In this document: positions 40,800-48,433 of the stretch, piece by piece
How positions within the stretch are numbered: the stretch's first letter is position 1
Layout of the letters: every line of letters begins with the position of its first letter
From: Microbacterium aurantiacum
Lineage (GTDB): Bacteria; Actinomycetota; Actinomycetes; Actinomycetales; Microbacteriaceae
Assembly: GCF_021654035.1 (NCBI RefSeq)
Contig: NZ_JAJPDW010000002.1
Location: forward strand, 186,001-250,000
Direction of reading: 5' to 3'
DNA: 64,000 nt
The notes under the pieces: generated by a model
Seen by the model: the letters and a program-made list of their open reading frames with translations, nothing else
Told to the model about the DNA's origin: nothing
The model's database searches: none
Translations under genes and position numbers: made by a program

Positions 40800-42425
40800 A
40801 TGTCCGACATTTCCCCGCCCGACGGTGGGCGCTACCCGAACTGGCGGGCGCGCTACGACGCCGCGCGCGATCGAGGTGCCTCGCTCGACCCGAACAGCGA
40901 GCCGGTCAAGGGGGTGCGCGCCTACCCCACCGACTACGCGCTCGACCACCTCCTCGTGAACGTCGGCGACCGGCTCGGCGACGTGCTGGACGTGCTGCGT
41001 CCCGCCGCGCAGGACTTCGGCTGGGGCGTGAAGCTCCACAATCTCGACGGGTCGCCGGTCGAGGTGGACGTGGCGGCGGACCGGGCGCGACGCGGCCGCG
41101 AGCGGTTCGGCATCCCCACCCTGTATCGCGTGGACATCTTCCCGCAGCCGAGCCCCGACCGGGACGACCAGCCGGTGCCGCCGATCGACGCGTGGCGCCT
41201 GCTGCAGCGGGCACGCGCCCGGACCGGCACCCTCGTGCCCGGCGTCGGCCTCGACCACATCCTGAGCATCGACCCGTACGGGAAGACCAACCCCTACGGC
41301 AAGACGAATCCCTACGGGAAGACCAACCCGTACGGAAAGACCAACCCCTACGGGAAGACGAACGCGCCGGGCACCGACAGCTACGCCGATCCGGGGAGCG
41401 GCGGGCGTCAGCCGGTGCAGTACATCGGGCCCGCGCCCGAGCGTCGGACCCGTGTGTCCGAGAAGGGGCGACGCCCGGTCGTGGCGGTGCTCGACACCGG
41501 ATGCGGCACGCACGCGTGGCTGCCCGACGACATCGTCACGCGCAACCCGGTCGTCGACGGGCACGTCATCGGCATCGACGACCCGGCCACCGACCCCGAG
41601 ACCATCGGCGACGTATCGGGCGCCTACGACGGGGAGCTCGACCTCGCGGCCGGGCACGGGACGTTCATCGCCGGTATCGTCCGCCAGGTCTGCCCCGACG
41701 CCGACCTCATCTCCGTGCGCATCGCCGACAGCCAGGGGACGCTCCTCGAGGGCGCGTTCGTCTACGCCGTGCGGTCGCTCGTGAAGTGGATGGCAACGCC
41801 CGCGGATGAGGGTGGGAAGAAGATCGACGTCCTGAGCCTCTCGGTCGGGTACTACCACGAGACCCCGGAGGACGAGCTCTTCGACCGGGCTCTGAGCGAC
41901 CTGCTCGCCCTGGCGCGCTCGCTCGGGTGTGCGGTGGTGTGCTCGGCGGGGAACGAGGCGACCGATCGACCGACCTTCCCGGCGGCGCTGTGGAACTGGC
42001 CGGGGTCGGACTTCCACGTGGCCGAACCGTCGAAGGCTGCGCCGCACCTGTCGGTCGGGGCACTCAACCCCAACGACACGGTGGCCCTGTTCAGCAACAT
42101 CGGCGCCTGGGTGCACACCTTCGCGCCGGGAGCAGGGGTGGTCTCGACGGCGCCGCCGATCATCGGCGGCGTGCAGGCGGGAACGCGGGACGACCGCGGA
42201 GGACTCCGCCGCGAGACGATCGACCCGGACGACTTCACCGGCGGCTTCGCCGTCTGGAGCGGCACGTCGTTCGCGGCGCCGTATGTCGCGGGACGCCTCG
42301 CCGCGGCGCTGTGCACCCCGTTGGCGGATGCCGATCTCGACGTCGCGAAGCGCGTGAAGGTGCTCGACGCGGAGTGGGCGTCGCTCGAGAAGGAGCTGCA
42401 CCGCCGGCGTCGTCACGCCCGCTGA
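40800..42425 (+). CDS. cytosolic subtilisin-like serine peptidase (S8) with PYGKTN repeats
   Basis: A 541-residue S8 peptidase. Residues 1-155 are a unique N-terminal region, 159-188 are five tandem PYGKTN hexapeptides, and 225-505 is the catalytic domain with Asp232 (AVLDTGCG), His286 (GHGTFIAGIV), Asn385 (SAGNE) and Ser490 (SGTSFAAPYVAG). There is no signal peptide or membrane span, so it should act inside the cell, unlike most subtilisins. No typical I9 propeptide is seen, so the N-terminal region may instead regulate it. GAGGAGA precedes the ATG. The next gene is a CHAT protease. Substrate unknown. Confidence 0.92.
   Translation: MSDISPPDGGRYPNWRARYDAARDRGASLDPNSEPVKGVRAYPTDYALDHLLVNVGDRLGDVLDVLRPAAQDFGWGVKLHNLDGSPVEVDVAADRARRGRERFGIPTLYRVDIFPQPSPDRDDQPVPPIDAWRLLQRARARTGTLVPGVGLDHILSIDPYGKTNPYGKTNPYGKTNPYGKTNPYGKTNAPGTDSYADPGSGGRQPVQYIGPAPERRTRVSEKGRRPVVAVLDTGCGTHAWLPDDIVTRNPVVDGHVIGIDDPATDPETIGDVSGAYDGELDLAAGHGTFIAGIVRQVCPDADLISVRIADSQGTLLEGAFVYAVRSLVKWMATPADEGGKKIDVLSLSVGYYHETPEDELFDRALSDLLALARSLGCAVVCSAGNEATDRPTFPAALWNWPGSDFHVAEPSKAAPHLSVGALNPNDTVALFSNIGAWVHTFAPGAGVVSTAPPIIGGVQAGTRDDRGGLRRETIDPDDFTGGFAVWSGTSFAAPYVAGRLAAALCTPLADADLDVAKRVKVLDAEWASLEKELHRRRRHAR
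41274..41363 (+). repeat. 18-base tandem repeat coding PYGKTN x5
   Basis: Five in-frame copies. All differences among them are at third codon positions (CCG/CCC, GGG/GGC/GGA, ACC/ACG, AAC/AAT), so the peptide is identical in each. Confidence 0.95.
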
Positions 42426-42449
42426 TTCCACGCCGCGTCCCGCTCGCGC

Positions 42450-42455
42450 CATGAT
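42450..42455 (+). promoter_or_regulatory. -10 element before the CHAT gene
   Basis: CATGAT, 6 bases (GAGGGG), then the ATG at 42462. GAGGGG could alternatively act as a ribosome site for a message read through from the subtilisin gene. Confidence 0.4.
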
Positions 42456-42461
42456 GAGGGG

Positions 42462-44942
42462 ATGCAGAGCACGGGGGACGCGCTCCACGCCGACGCGGTG
42501 CGCCTGTCGAACGACGGGCGCTACGCCGACGCGCACGAGGTGCTGCTCCGCATCGATCTGACCGATGCGGAGCCGAATCTCCGCTCCCGCGTGCTCGGAA
42601 CCCTCGGCTACGTCGCGGCGCGCCTCGGCGAACCCGAGCGGGCCGACATCCTGTGTCGTGACGCGCTGGAATGCGAAGGCATCGACCCCGCGACCTACGC
42701 GCTCGCCGCGGGGCAGCTGGGAAGCATCGCCGAACAGCGGGGGCGCTTCGACGAGGCCGACGCGTGGCTGACCCGCGCGATCGACGTGCTCGACGCCGAC
42801 AGTCCCGAGGCGGCGAACCTGCTCGTGAACCGGTGCCTGGTGCGCATCCACCGGCGCGCGCTGCCGGAGGCGCGCGCGGACGTCCGCACCGCGGCGGCGA
42901 TCTTCCGGGTCGCCGGTCTGGCCGTCGATGCCGCGCAGGCCCTGCACAACGAGGGATACATCTCGCTCCTGGAGGGGGATCTCGTCGGAGCCCTCCGCGA
43001 CATGGCGCGGGCGCGGCCGGTCGCCGGAGCGGTGTCGCCCGTGGCCGCGGCCGTCGGTGACGCCGACCGCGCCGAGGCGCTGCGCGAAGCCGGCTCGGTC
43101 CGTGAGGCCGAAGAGCTCCTCCGCTCCGCGGCTGAGATCTTCGCCGCTGAGGGGATGCCGCAGGCGCGCGCGGAGACCGAGCTGCAGCTGGCCAAGTCGC
43201 TCCTCGTGCACGACGCGGATGAGGCGCGACGGGTGGCGGCCGACGCGGCGGACCGGTTCCGGGCGCTCGACAACGCGGCATGGGCGGCGCGGGCCGACGG
43301 CATCCGTGTGCTCGCCGATCTCCGTTCCGGCGCCGTGACCGAGAGCGGCGGCCGGGTCTCCGCGCCCGATCGTGTGCTCGAGGAGAGCGACGTCGACGCC
43401 GTGGCCGCTGAGCTTCACCGACACGGGTTTCGCAGTGACGCGGCATCCGTGCGATTGAGTTTCGACCTGTGGCGCGCTCGACAGCGGATGCCGGAGGGGG
43501 CGCAGCCGGTGCGGGCGGCGCGAGTTCCGCCGAGGGCGAGCCTGGATGTGCGGCTTCTCGCCCACGAGGTGCGCGCGGTGCGCTCGGCGGTGCGCGGGGA
43601 GCTGGGGCGGGCTCGACGGCACGCCGCGGAGGGGCTCGCGGAGCTCGAGAGCTGGCGGGCGGGATTCGGCAGCATCGATCTGCACACGTCCACCGCGATG
43701 CACGGGACCGGCCTGCTCGGGGCGGGGCTCGACGCGGCCGTGCGGTCGGAGCGGCCCGACGTGGTGTTCGAGTGGTCCGAGCGTGCGCGGCACGCCGCCG
43801 CCCAGGTCGTGCCGCTGCGGCCCCCGCCCGACCCCGCGCTCGCGCGCGACCTCGCCGAACTCCGGATGCTGCGCAGCGAGGGCCCGGAATGGCAGGCGGA
43901 TCCGCGCGTGCGGGCGCTGCAGGAGCGCGTGCGCGAGCGACAGTGGGTCGACGTCGCGGCGGCATCGGCGCGCGCCCGCGTCTCGGTGGAGGAGGTTCAG
44001 GCGGCGCTGGATCACGAGACGGCGATGCTGTCGTACGTCTTCTCGGGCGACCGGTTGAGCGTGCTCGTCCTCACCGAAGCGGGGGTGCAGCTGCGGCCGA
44101 TGCCCGGGTGGGACGAGGTGCGGCGGATGCTGCCCGGACTCCGGTCGGACCTCGACATGGCCGCGTCCATCCGCGGACGCATGGGCGAGGTCGTGCGGCG
44201 CTCGCTGGACGCGCGGCTTGCGCGGCTGTCGGCGCTTCTCGCCGACGACGCGGTCGCGGCCGCCGGCACGCGGCGGATCGTGCTCACCGCCCCCGGCGTG
44301 CTCAGCGGCATCCCGTGGACGATGCTGCCGGCGTTCCGCGGGCGCGTGACGACGCTCGCGGTGTCGGCGTCACGCTGGGTTGCGGACCGGGGGGTTCACC
44401 CGGCGGCGGCGGTGGTGCGGGCCGGATTCGCGGTGGGTCCGCGGACGCGGCGCGGGGCGGAGGAGGTGGCCGTCGGCGCGGCGGCATGGGGGGACGCGCG
44501 GGTGGAGGCCGCGGCATCCGTCGGCGATGCGATCGAGCTGGCCGGTGACGTCGACGCGCTGCACATCGCCGCGCACGGCCGGCACGCCGCCGACAACCCG
44601 CTCTTCTCGGGGCTCGAGCTCGGCGACGGCACCCTGTTCGGATACGACGTCGACCTCATGCCGCGCGTGCCGTCGCTCGTGGTGCTGTCCGCCTGCGAGG
44701 GCGGGCGGTCTGCGGTGCGCTGGGGTGAGGAGGCGATCGGCATGAGCCGGGTCTGGCTCCACGCCGGGGCGCGGAGCGTCATCGCCGCGCCCGTGATCGT
44801 CGCCGACGACGACGCGTGCGAGCTGCTCGGGGCGGTGCACACCGCGCTCGCCGAGGGCGAGGCGCCGGCGGAGGCGTTGGCTGCGGCATCCGCGCGGACG
44901 GGGATCGTGGCGCCGTTCCAGGTGCACGGCGCCGGTTTCTGA
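42462..44942 (+). CDS. TPR-CHAT domain protein (caspase-like peptidase)
   Basis: An 826-residue soluble protein. Residues 1 to about 300 are helical tetratricopeptide-like repeats (YADAHEVLLRIDLTDAEPNL, LGYVAARLGEPERADILCRD, LGSIAEQRGRFDEADAWLTR). A linker region is followed by a CHAT domain from about 540 to the end, with the dyad His705 in HIAAHGRHA and Cys745 in VVLSACEGG, plus GVLSGIPWTMLPAF and the C-terminal helix. CHAT proteases are caspase relatives that cut specific partners in bacterial defence or cell-fate systems. TPR repeats likely sense a partner. The sigma factor and subtilisin genes lie just upstream. Confidence 0.92.
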   Translation: MQSTGDALHADAVRLSNDGRYADAHEVLLRIDLTDAEPNLRSRVLGTLGYVAARLGEPERADILCRDALECEGIDPATYALAAGQLGSIAEQRGRFDEADAWLTRAIDVLDADSPEAANLLVNRCLVRIHRRALPEARADVRTAAAIFRVAGLAVDAAQALHNEGYISLLEGDLVGALRDMARARPVAGAVSPVAAAVGDADRAEALREAGSVREAEELLRSAAEIFAAEGMPQARAETELQLAKSLLVHDADEARRVAADAADRFRALDNAAWAARADGIRVLADLRSGAVTESGGRVSAPDRVLEESDVDAVAAELHRHGFRSDAASVRLSFDLWRARQRMPEGAQPVRAARVPPRASLDVRLLAHEVRAVRSAVRGELGRARRHAAEGLAELESWRAGFGSIDLHTSTAMHGTGLLGAGLDAAVRSERPDVVFEWSERARHAAAQVVPLRPPPDPALARDLAELRMLRSEGPEWQADPRVRALQERVRERQWVDVAAASARARVSVEEVQAALDHETAMLSYVFSGDRLSVLVLTEAGVQLRPMPGWDEVRRMLPGLRSDLDMAASIRGRMGEVVRRSLDARLARLSALLADDAVAAAGTRRIVLTAPGVLSGIPWTMLPAFRGRVTTLAVSASRWVADRGVHPAAAVVRAGFAVGPRTRRGAEEVAVGAAAWGDARVEAAASVGDAIELAGDVDALHIAAHGRHAADNPLFSGLELGDGTLFGYDVDLMPRVPSLVVLSACEGGRSAVRWGEEAIGMSRVWLHAGARSVIAAPVIVADDDACELLGAVHTALAEGEAPAEALAAASARTGIVAPFQVHGAGF

Positions 44943-45108
44943 GGCGGCTTTGCGGACTTTCAGAAAAACTTTGGACAGGGTGTATCAGGGCCGTCCCGGG
45001 GTGCTCTTCCACATCGGAGCGGCTCACGCAGTTCGATGCCGGGGGGCATCGGATACTGGGGGCCGGAAGAAACCATGGGGGACGTGGACTTCCGAGGGCC
45101 GGCTCCGC
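44943..45108. other. non-coding region after the CHAT gene
   Basis: Includes a GATGCC/GGCATC hairpin at 45035-45050. No convincing gene; a 35-codon ORF from about 45074 runs into the repeat array and is not supported. Confidence 0.5.
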
Positions 45109-45146
45109 GGGGGATGTCGCAGAGACCCAGGTCGGCGACATCCCCC
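45109..45146 (+). terminator. 12-bp hairpin, probable terminator of the CHAT operon
   Basis: GGGGGATGTCGC (45109-45120) pairs with GCGACATCCCCC (45135-45146) across 14 bases, followed by GTCTTCGTCT. Confidence 0.55.
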
Positions 45147-45177
45147 GTCTTCGTCTGCGCGCGCGGCCGCGCGCGTA

Positions 45178-45256
45178 CCTAACTCCTCCCATCCGCGCGC
45201 CGGAGCCTGGTTTCGGGGGTCGGGCCCGGTTTCAACGTCGTTTCTGAGGAGTTGGG
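45178..45256. repeat. GAACTCCTC element, copy B1
   Basis: Runs from CCTAACTCCTCC to TGAGGAGTTGGG, 79 bp. The most diverged copy; the interior keeps GGTTTCGGG. Confidence 0.7.
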
Positions 45257-45339
45257 TCCGCCCCTCCCTCCGGCCGTTCCACCCGGCGGCCGGCCCCCGC
45301 CCGGGCCCCACCGGGCCCGCCTGCCGCCGGGAGGGCGTA

Positions 45340-45419
45340 CCGAACTCCTCAGATTCCTGTCTTAGTGCCCGGTTTCGGCGCCTGCGGCCCCGGATCAGTC
45401 GAGCTTTTGAGGAGTTAGG
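45340..45419. repeat. GAACTCCTC element, copy B2
   Basis: From CCGAACTCCTCAGA to TTTTGAGGAGTTAGG, 80 bp, with CCCGGTTTCGGCG in the centre and CGAGC before the right end as in B3 and B4. Confidence 0.8.
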
Positions 45420-45539
45420 CCCGCGCTGCCGGCGCACCCTGCCCGGCGCCCTCGTGGTGGCCGCCGGCAACTGCAGCGGCAGCGGCGGCGGCGAGCCGGG
45501 TGGCGAGTTGCGGGTGGCGCGTGGCGGGGCTGACGCGTA

Positions 45540-45619
45540 CCGAACTCCTTCGCTTCGGGCGACGGAGGCCGGTTTCGGGGGCCTGCTGCCCGGTTCGGCC
45601 GAGCTTTTGAGGAGTTAGG
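45540..45619. repeat. GAACTCCTC element, copy B3
   Basis: From CCGAACTCCTTCGC to TTTTGAGGAGTTAGG, 80 bp. Essentially identical to B4. Together with the spacer it forms one unit of a 150-bp tandem repeat. Confidence 0.85.
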
Positions 45620-45690
45620 CTCGGGCGGCGCGCCGAACCCGGCGCACTCGGCCGGGCTGCCGGCGGCGGGGGTGGCAGGGGCTGGGTGTG

Positions 45691-45770
45691 CCGAACTCCT
45701 TCGCTTCGGGCGACGGAGGCCGGTTTCGGGGGCCTGCTGCCCGGTTCGGCCGAGCTTTTGAGGAGTTAGC
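45691..45770. repeat. GAACTCCTC element, copy B4
   Basis: Same sequence as B3 apart from the last bases (GTTAGC). Confidence 0.85.
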
Positions 45771-45839
45771 CCGGGCCGCGCGCCGAACCCGGCGCACCCG
45801 GCCGGGCTGCCGGCGGCGGGGGTGGCAGGGGCTGGGTGT

Positions 45840-45920
45840 GCCGAACTCCTCCGATTCGGGCGACGGAGGCCGGTGTCGGGGCCTAGGGGCGGGTTCTGGG
45901 CCGGTTTTGAGGAGTTCGGC
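45840..45920. repeat. GAACTCCTC element, copy B5
   Basis: From GCCGAACTCCTC to TTGAGGAGTTCGGC, 81 bp, with perfect 12-base terminal complementarity; the left interior matches B3/B4, the right half differs. Confidence 0.85.
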
Positions 45921-45980
45921 CCGGCGGGCCCGGGGGCCAGGGCGGGCCGGGGGCCAGGGCGGGCCGGGGCCGAGCGCGGG

Positions 45981-46742
45981 TCAGGAGCGGGACGAGTGGG
46001 CGGTGCGGCCGCGCACGATGCCGACGAATGCTTCGATCTCGGGCGTCGTCCGGTCGCGCAGCCACGCGAGACCCACGGGAGAGTGGGGCGCGTCGCGCAC
46101 CGGGCGGTGGTCGACGTCCTTGCGGTGGTTCGCCCGGGCGAGTGAGAGTGGCATCAGGGTCACCCCGACGCCGGACGCGACGATCGCGACCGCCTCCGCC
46201 GTGTCGGCCGGCGCGGCGAAGCGCGGCGCGATCGCACCCGGCACCTGCGCGCGCAGCACGTCATCCGACGGCACCACGACGACTTCGCCCTCGAGGTCGG
46301 CGAGGTCGAGCTCCTCCGCGGCGGCAAGGTGCGAGTCGGCGGCGAACACCGCGACAGGCAGCTCCTCGTACAGCGGGATCACGTGCAGGTCGTCGGCGCC
46401 CGCAATGGGCAGACGCACGATCGCGACGTCGACCACACCGTCGACGAGGACGCGGTGCTGGGTGGCGGCGGCGACCTCCACCAGCACGAGCGGCGCGTGC
46501 GGCGCGCGGGCGTTCCAGATGTCGATCCACTTGCCCGGCGTCGCGCCCGGCACCGCGCCGAGACGGATCGGCCCGAGCGGAGGGGGAGCGGATGCCGCGA
46601 CCTCGACGCCCGACGTCCTCCGGGGCGCGGGCTTCCCGGGGGCAGGCTTCCGCGCCGAGCCGGGCTTCCGCGCCGGCGCGGGACGACGCCCCGGCCTTCC
46701 GCCGGAACCCGTTCCTCTGCGTGAACCGCCGCCCGAGACCAT
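45981..46742 (-). CDS. LysR-type substrate-binding domain protein lacking the HTH
   Basis: A 253-residue protein. The first 50 residues are basic and Pro/Arg/Lys/Gly-rich (SRRGTGSGGRPGRRPAPARK). Then comes a periplasmic-binding-type effector domain: GPIRLGAVPGATPGKWIDIW, VDVAIVRLPI, LPVAVFAADSHLAAAEELDL, VASGVGVTLMP, ending DRTTPEIEAFVGIVR. That is the LysR sensor half, but no winged helix is present; the basic tail could contact DNA instead. TACGCT lies 7 bases before the ATG at 46742 (leaderless), so this is the true start, not a truncation artefact. Probably a ligand sensor of unknown target. Confidence 0.82.
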   Translation of the reverse strand: MVSGGGSRRGTGSGGRPGRRPAPARKPGSARKPAPGKPAPRRTSGVEVAASAPPPLGPIRLGAVPGATPGKWIDIWNARAPHAPLVLVEVAAATQHRVLVDGVVDVAIVRLPIAGADDLHVIPLYEELPVAVFAADSHLAAAEELDLADLEGEVVVVPSDDVLRAQVPGAIAPRFAAPADTAEAVAIVASGVGVTLMPLSLARANHRKDVDHRPVRDAPHSPVGLAWLRDRTTPEIEAFVGIVRGRTAHSSRS

Positions 46743-46749
46743 GACGCAC

Positions 46750-46770
46750 AGCGTAGCCCGCTCGTAAAGT
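46750..46770. promoter_or_regulatory. back-to-back leaderless promoters
   Basis: TACGCT on the minus strand (46755-46750) serves the gene starting at 46742; TAAAGT on the plus strand (46765-46770) serves the gene starting at 46777. Only 34 bases separate the two start codons, so each promoter's -35 must lie in the other gene. Confidence 0.55.
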
Positions 46771-46776
46771 TCCCCC

Positions 46777-47202
46777 ATGATCGCTCTGCTCGCCACCGTC
46801 GTGGCCGCGCTCGCGGCGGCCCTGCACGTCTTCATCTTCGTGATGGAGAGCATCGGCTGGTCCAAACCGCGCGTGTGGCGTCGCTTCGGGGTGCGCGATC
46901 AGGCCACCGCCGACGCGACCCGGCCGATGGCCTACAACCAGGGCTTCTACAACCTCTTCCTCGCCATCGGGACGGCGGTCGGCCTTGTGCTGTGGTGGAC
47001 GACGGATGCCGCGACCACCGTCGCCGGCTTCACGCTGGTGGTCTTCGCGCTGGCGTCGATGCTCGCCGCCGCGCTCGTGCTGGTCACGTCCGGCGCGCGA
47101 TACCTCCGTCCCGCACTGACCCAGGGGACGCTCCCGGCGATCGGCCTCGTGCTCACGATCATCGCGGGGGTCACCGCGGGCGCACCCGCCCCGACCCCCT
47201 GA
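46777..47202 (+). CDS. DUF1304 family membrane protein
   Basis: A 141-residue protein with four predicted spans. The family block is HVFIFVMESIGWSKPRVWRRFG followed by NQGFYNLFLAIG (about 50-62). DUF1304 proteins are small inner-membrane proteins of unknown function. TAAAGT, 6 bases, then the ATG gives a leaderless start. Divergent from the LysR-like sensor protein with only 34 bases between, so the sensor may well control it. Confidence 0.88.
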   Translation: MIALLATVVAALAAALHVFIFVMESIGWSKPRVWRRFGVRDQATADATRPMAYNQGFYNLFLAIGTAVGLVLWWTTDAATTVAGFTLVVFALASMLAAALVLVTSGARYLRPALTQGTLPAIGLVLTIIAGVTAGAPAPTP

Positions 47203-47244
47203 CCGACACCGCCGCCATACCCCCCGCGGCCACACCGGCGACGC

Positions 47245-47826
47245 TCAGCGACACGACCCCCAGACCCCGGCATCCGCGCTCCGAGCGGATGCCTCGGCCG
47301 CCGCGAACAGATCGGCATACCGGGAGTTCGGCTCGACCTCGAGGGCGACGCCCGCGCCCGAGGCGACGAGCGCGTGGTTGACGAAGGTGCCGTCCTCGGT
47401 CCAGAGGTAGAGCAGGACCCGGTCGTAGCGGTCACGCGGCTCCGCGTCCACGGAAACCCAGGCGCGCGACCCGACCGGCAGCAGGTCCTCGAGCGCACGC
47501 GTCGCTTCCGCGCCGCCGCACTCGACCGAGGGTCGAACCTCGGGGGTGTCAACGCCGATGAGGCGTACGGGCACGTCGCGGTCGCGCGGCAGGACCCCGT
47601 CGTCGTCGACACCGCGCGCACGCACCGTGTCGCCGTCGGTGATCGACACGATCTCGACGCGTTCGGCATCCGCGGGTGGGGAGGGGACACCCGCGACCTG
47701 GCCGGACGATCGTTCCGCGCCGACGGTGGCGAACAAGACCAAGAGGACGACGATCACCAGCGCACCGGCAAGGAAAGAGGCGAGGAGGACCCACCGGCGC
47801 ACGCGTCGTCGTCCGAGGGGGCTCAC
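47245..47826 (-). CDS. membrane-anchored thermonuclease-family (SNase) protein
   Basis: A 193-residue protein. A basic start (RRRVRRW) and one hydrophobic segment (about 12-36) anchor it, with the rest outside. The SNase domain has VEIVSITDGDTVRARG (Ca and phosphate loop), VPVRLIGVDTPEV with the catalytic Arg and Asp, ECGGAEATRALEDLL, and DRYDRVLLYLW. SNase enzymes cut DNA and RNA; this may serve nutrient uptake or defence at the surface. Convergent with the DUF1304 gene. A short insert after RARG (DDDGVLPRDRD) is larger than in Staphylococcus nuclease. Confidence 0.87.
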   Translation of the reverse strand: MSPLGRRRVRRWVLLASFLAGALVIVVLLVLFATVGAERSSGQVAGVPSPPADAERVEIVSITDGDTVRARGVDDDGVLPRDRDVPVRLIGVDTPEVRPSVECGGAEATRALEDLLPVGSRAWVSVDAEPRDRYDRVLLYLWTEDGTFVNHALVASGAGVALEVEPNSRYADLFAAAEASARSADAGVWGSCR

Positions 47827-47863
47827 GGCGACAGGCTAGCCGCCGCCACCCCCACGGATGTCG

Positions 47864-48271
47864 TCAGGCGATGTGGCGCAGCCCGCGTCGATCGGTGATC
47901 AGCGTCTTCCCCGCGGCGACGGACTCGTCGTCGGGGAGGATCGAACCGGGCGCGACCTTCGCGCCGGCCCCGATCTCGCACCGGATGCCGATCTTCGCGT
48001 TTCCGCCGATGACGGCGTCCGGGCCGACGTGGGCGTGCGGGGCGATGCGGGCGCCGGGTCCGATGATGACACCGGACTCGATCCACACCCCCTTGCCGAT
48101 GAACGCCCCTTCGGCCACGCGCACGCCGGGTTCGACGTAGGCGCCGGCTTCGACGAGCGCCGACGCGTGGACTTTCGCGCCGTGCGCGATCAGCCCCCGG
48201 CCATTGGCGTGCTTGCGGTAACGCAGGGTTTCACCCTGGTCGTTTTCGATGTCGATGTAGTTCTTACCCAC
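47864..48271 (-). CDS. hexapeptide-repeat (left-handed beta-helix) protein
   Basis: A 135-residue protein made mostly of imperfect hexapeptides from about residue 28 to 118 (LIAHGAKVHASALVEAGAYV, IGKGVWIESGVIIGPGARI), the signature of the LpxA-like left-handed beta-helix. It lacks the extra domains of sugar acetyltransferases. Such short forms are often trimeric gamma-carbonic-anhydrase-like or acyltransferase-like proteins; I see no clear His triad, so activity is unassigned. GGAGGAGGGG precedes the ATG. The N-terminus has a short polar strand (NYIDIENDQGETLRY). Confidence 0.8.
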   Translation of the reverse strand: MGKNYIDIENDQGETLRYRKHANGRGLIAHGAKVHASALVEAGAYVEPGVRVAEGAFIGKGVWIESGVIIGPGARIAPHAHVGPDAVIGGNAKIGIRCEIGAGAKVAPGSILPDDESVAAGKTLITDRRGLRHIA

Positions 48272-48325
48272 GAGGCCCCTCCTCCGACGGATCGTGTACC
48301 GAGTACAGGAACAACCGATCCCTGT

Positions 48326-48350
48326 GACTATTCATTCCGGTGAATCAGTC
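48326..48350. promoter_or_regulatory. imperfect palindrome in an AT-rich patch
   Basis: GACTATTCATTCCGGTGAAT then CAGTC: TTCA/TGAA and GACT/AGTC pair with a one-base bulge. It lies upstream of the hexapeptide gene and may be an operator or part of its promoter. Confidence 0.3.
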
Positions 48351-48433
48351 TTCTCGGATGCACCTGATGCAAGGAATATTCGGTGCGGAGGGGAGAACGG
48401 ATGCCGCGGCCCGCGCGGCGCCCGCGAACGGGG

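Larger units (their letters stand above)
45540..45920. repeat. tandem duplication of a 150-151 bp unit carrying the element
   Basis: B3 plus spacer (45540-45690), B4 plus spacer (45691-45839/40) and B5. The spacers differ at only a few positions. Recent local amplification by slippage or unequal crossover is likely. Confidence 0.85.

Noticed and set aside
41274..41363. Short tandem repeat as a CRISPR-like array
   Set aside because: Units are contiguous with no spacers and stay in frame as a peptide repeat.
40743..44015. Very long minus-strand open frame opposite the sigma, subtilisin and CHAT genes
   Set aside because: It is a shadow of GC-rich plus-strand genes; its translation is Arg/His/Val-rich with no family motif, while the plus strand carries clear catalytic motifs.
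45061..45180. 35-codon ORF beginning MGDVDFRGPAPRG
   Set aside because: It spans the terminator hairpin, has no ribosome site and runs into the first repeat element.
45178..45920. Repeat array as CRISPR
   Set aside because: Elements are about 80 bp with inverted ends and near-identical spacers; no cas genes are present.
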